Positions 62,918-64,000 of a DNA stretch of 64,000 bases are shown here, piece after piece. The notes beneath the pieces were generated by a model, which made no database searches, was not told the origin of the DNA, and saw nothing but the letters and a program-made list of their open reading frames with translations. The position numbers and the translations under genes are program-made. Within the stretch, counting starts at the first letter, position 1. The number at the start of each line of letters is the position of its first letter. This DNA comes from Lachnoclostridium sp. An169 (GTDB taxonomy: Bacteria; Bacillota; Clostridia; Lachnospirales; Lachnospiraceae): the NCBI RefSeq assembly GCF_002160525.1, contig NZ_NFKT01000003.1, positions 62,001-126,000 of the forward strand. The letters run 5' to 3'.

Positions 62918-63676
62918 ATGAAGCATGATACCGTGGAGCGTGACATCACAGATGTTCTGGGGCTGCCCGGGAAGGGCAGAACCGTGGTCAGCGCAGTCGG
63001 GGCGGGCGGAAAGACAAGCCTGCTCCGGCGGCTGGCAGAGGGATATGTCAGAAGGGGACAGCAGGTGATCGTGACAACCACGACCCATATGATGGCGGAG
63101 CCTTGTCCCTGGTTCCTTCTGGAACCGTCGGAGGAGAAGCTGCACCGGATTCTGACGGAATACGGTCAGGCATGGGTGGGAACACCTGCTTCACAGGGGA
63201 AGATGCAGGGCGTTTCCCCGGAGTTTATGGAGAAAATATGGAATACGCACCTTCCGGTCCTCATCGAGGCGGACGGTGCAAGAAGACTGCCGCTGAAGGT
63301 TCCGGGAGAGCGGGAGCCGGTGATCCTTCCGGAGACCACGCATGTTATGTCTGTATATGGCATGGATGCAGTGGGGCGTCCGCTGGAGGAGATCTGTTTC
63401 CGTCCGGAGAGGGCGGCATTTCTGTTAAATAAAAAGACAACGGATCCGGTAACCGAGGAAGATATCGCATTTCTCGCAGCATCGGAGGAGGCCGGGAGAA
63501 AAGGGTGCCCCGGGAACGCCGTGTATACGGTAGTCCTCAACAAAGCTGACGATGACAGGCGCAGGTCCTGTGCCTCCCTCATACGGAGGAGACTGATGGA
63601 CATGGGCGTTGAAAATGTTGTGATATCCTGCCTGGGCGGGCCGGAAGCCGGAGACCGGGAGGCAGACGGAATATGA
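62918..63676 (+). CDS. yqeC: YqeC-type selenium-dependent molybdenum hydroxylase accessory protein
   Basis: A 252-residue P-loop protein. The nucleotide motif VGAGGKTS is at residues 27-34, and EADGARRLPLKVPGE is the YqeC signature. It helps to make or insert the selenium-containing molybdenum site of purine hydroxylases. The start follows the hydantoinase stop by 12 bases; the stop overlaps the yqeB start by 4 bases. It links this operon to the dehydrogenase genes 30 kb upstream. Confidence 0.92.
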   Translation: MKHDTVERDITDVLGLPGKGRTVVSAVGAGGKTSLLRRLAEGYVRRGQQVIVTTTTHMMAEPCPWFLLEPSEEKLHRILTEYGQAWVGTPASQGKMQGVSPEFMEKIWNTHLPVLIEADGARRLPLKVPGEREPVILPETTHVMSVYGMDAVGRPLEEICFRPERAAFLLNKKTTDPVTEEDIAFLAASEEAGRKGCPGNAVYTVVLNKADDDRRRSCASLIRRRLMDMGVENVVISCLGGPEAGDREADGI

Positions 63677-64000
63677 AGATACTGATACGAGGAGCCGGGG
63701 ATCTGGCGACAGGGATCGCTTCGAGACTTTACGGAGCAGGCCATACCATTCTTATGACGGAGATCGGAGAACCCCTGACGGTGCGCAGGACTGTGGCGCT
63801 TTCCAGGGCAGTCTATGAGGGCAGGGCGCGGATCGAGGAGATGGAAGGATTCCTTGCAGGAGATGAAGCAGAGGCGTGGAAGATCATGGAGCGGGGGGAC
63901 GTTGCGGTGATGGTGGATCCCGGGATGAACTGCCGCGGGTGGTTCCGTCCGGACGTGATCGTGGACGCTATTCTGGCGAAGCGGAACCTTGGCACCCGGA
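63673..64000 (+). CDS. yqeB: YqeB-type selenium-dependent molybdenum hydroxylase system protein, 3' end outside window
   Basis: An ATGA overlap with yqeC marks the start. The visible 109 residues begin MKILIRGAGDLATGIASRL, a Rossmann-like opening, followed by LMTEIGEPLTVRRTVALS and AVMVDPGMNC, characteristic of YqeB (EF2563 family). About 60 percent of the usual 260-270 residues is beyond the window edge. Role: selenium/molybdenum cofactor maturation for purine hydroxylase. Confidence 0.9.
   Translation, partial: MKILIRGAGDLATGIASRLYGAGHTILMTEIGEPLTVRRTVALSRAVYEGRARIEEMEGFLAGDEAEAWKIMERGDVAVMVDPGMNCRGWFRPDVIVDAILAKRNLGTR

Overview
The window looks like chromosome from a gut Lachnospiraceae-type clostridium (Bacillota). 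The evidence is strong AGGAGG-type ribosome sites, sigma-A promoters with 17-bp spacers, GTG/TTG starts, a GH3 enzyme with the C-Fn3-N domain order known from Ruminococcus and Butyrivibrio, a clostridial holin-like type I toxin, and the anaerobic selenium/molybdenum purine-degradation genes. The species cannot be named from the sequence alone. No rRNA, tRNA, CRISPR array or intact insertion sequence was seen.

Layout. (1) 1-8.5 kb: a beta-glucan/beta-glucoside operon with a secreted protein (cut by the window edge), membrane-anchored GH3, small membrane protein, GH5, GPH-type sugar symporter and GH30. (2) 8.7-18 kb: a P-loop kinase, an unknown protein plus Ser/Thr-kinase-like membrane protein, a repeat-rich cell-surface protein, a metal-binding HMA membrane protein, a MATE exporter and an arginase-family hydrolase. 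(3) 18-25.4 kb: a plastic stretch with a DUF4143 ATPase preceded by about 32-bp tandem repeats, decayed ECF-transporter and DUF4430 genes, housekeeping genes (methyltransferase, Hsp33, NAD synthetase), a molybdopterin-binding protein, a Uma2 nuclease relic and a complete type I toxin-antitoxin locus. (4) 25.5-31.8 kb: a purine oxidation block (XdhC-like protein, guanine-family riboswitch, guanine deaminase, xanthine dehydrogenase molybdenum subunit, fused FAD/2Fe-2S subunit). (5) 32-45.8 kb: an ascorbate/L-gulonate-like pathway (UlaE, UlaF and UlaG homologues, unknown beta-propeller-like protein, SorC regulator) joined to a sugar ABC importer, two cytoplasmic GH3 enzymes and an FGGY kinase. 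(6) 46-48.9 kb: copper homeostasis (CopA fused to a CopZ-like domain, CsoR). (7) 49-64 kb: a second purine/urate block, with a leftward operon ygeX-ygeY-ygeW-ridA-arcC behind a YheO-like regulator, and a divergent rightward operon ssnA-NCS2 permease-ygfK-hydantoinase-yqeC-yqeB that runs off the window.

How the genes work together. Blocks 4 and 7 encode most of the anaerobic xanthine/urate route: base uptake (NCS2), guanine deamination, selenium-dependent molybdenum hydroxylation with accessory factors, ring opening (hydantoinase, SsnA, YgfK), 2,3-diaminopropionate cleavage to pyruvate and ammonia (YgeX), carbamoyl transfer (YgeW) and ATP recovery by carbamate kinase. Block 5 appears to import a glycoside, cut it in the cytoplasm, phosphorylate the aglycone and feed it through lactonase and epimerases to D-xylulose-5-phosphate. 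The usual decarboxylase (UlaD) and PTS transporter are not in the window, so its real substrate is open; this is the least conventional system here.
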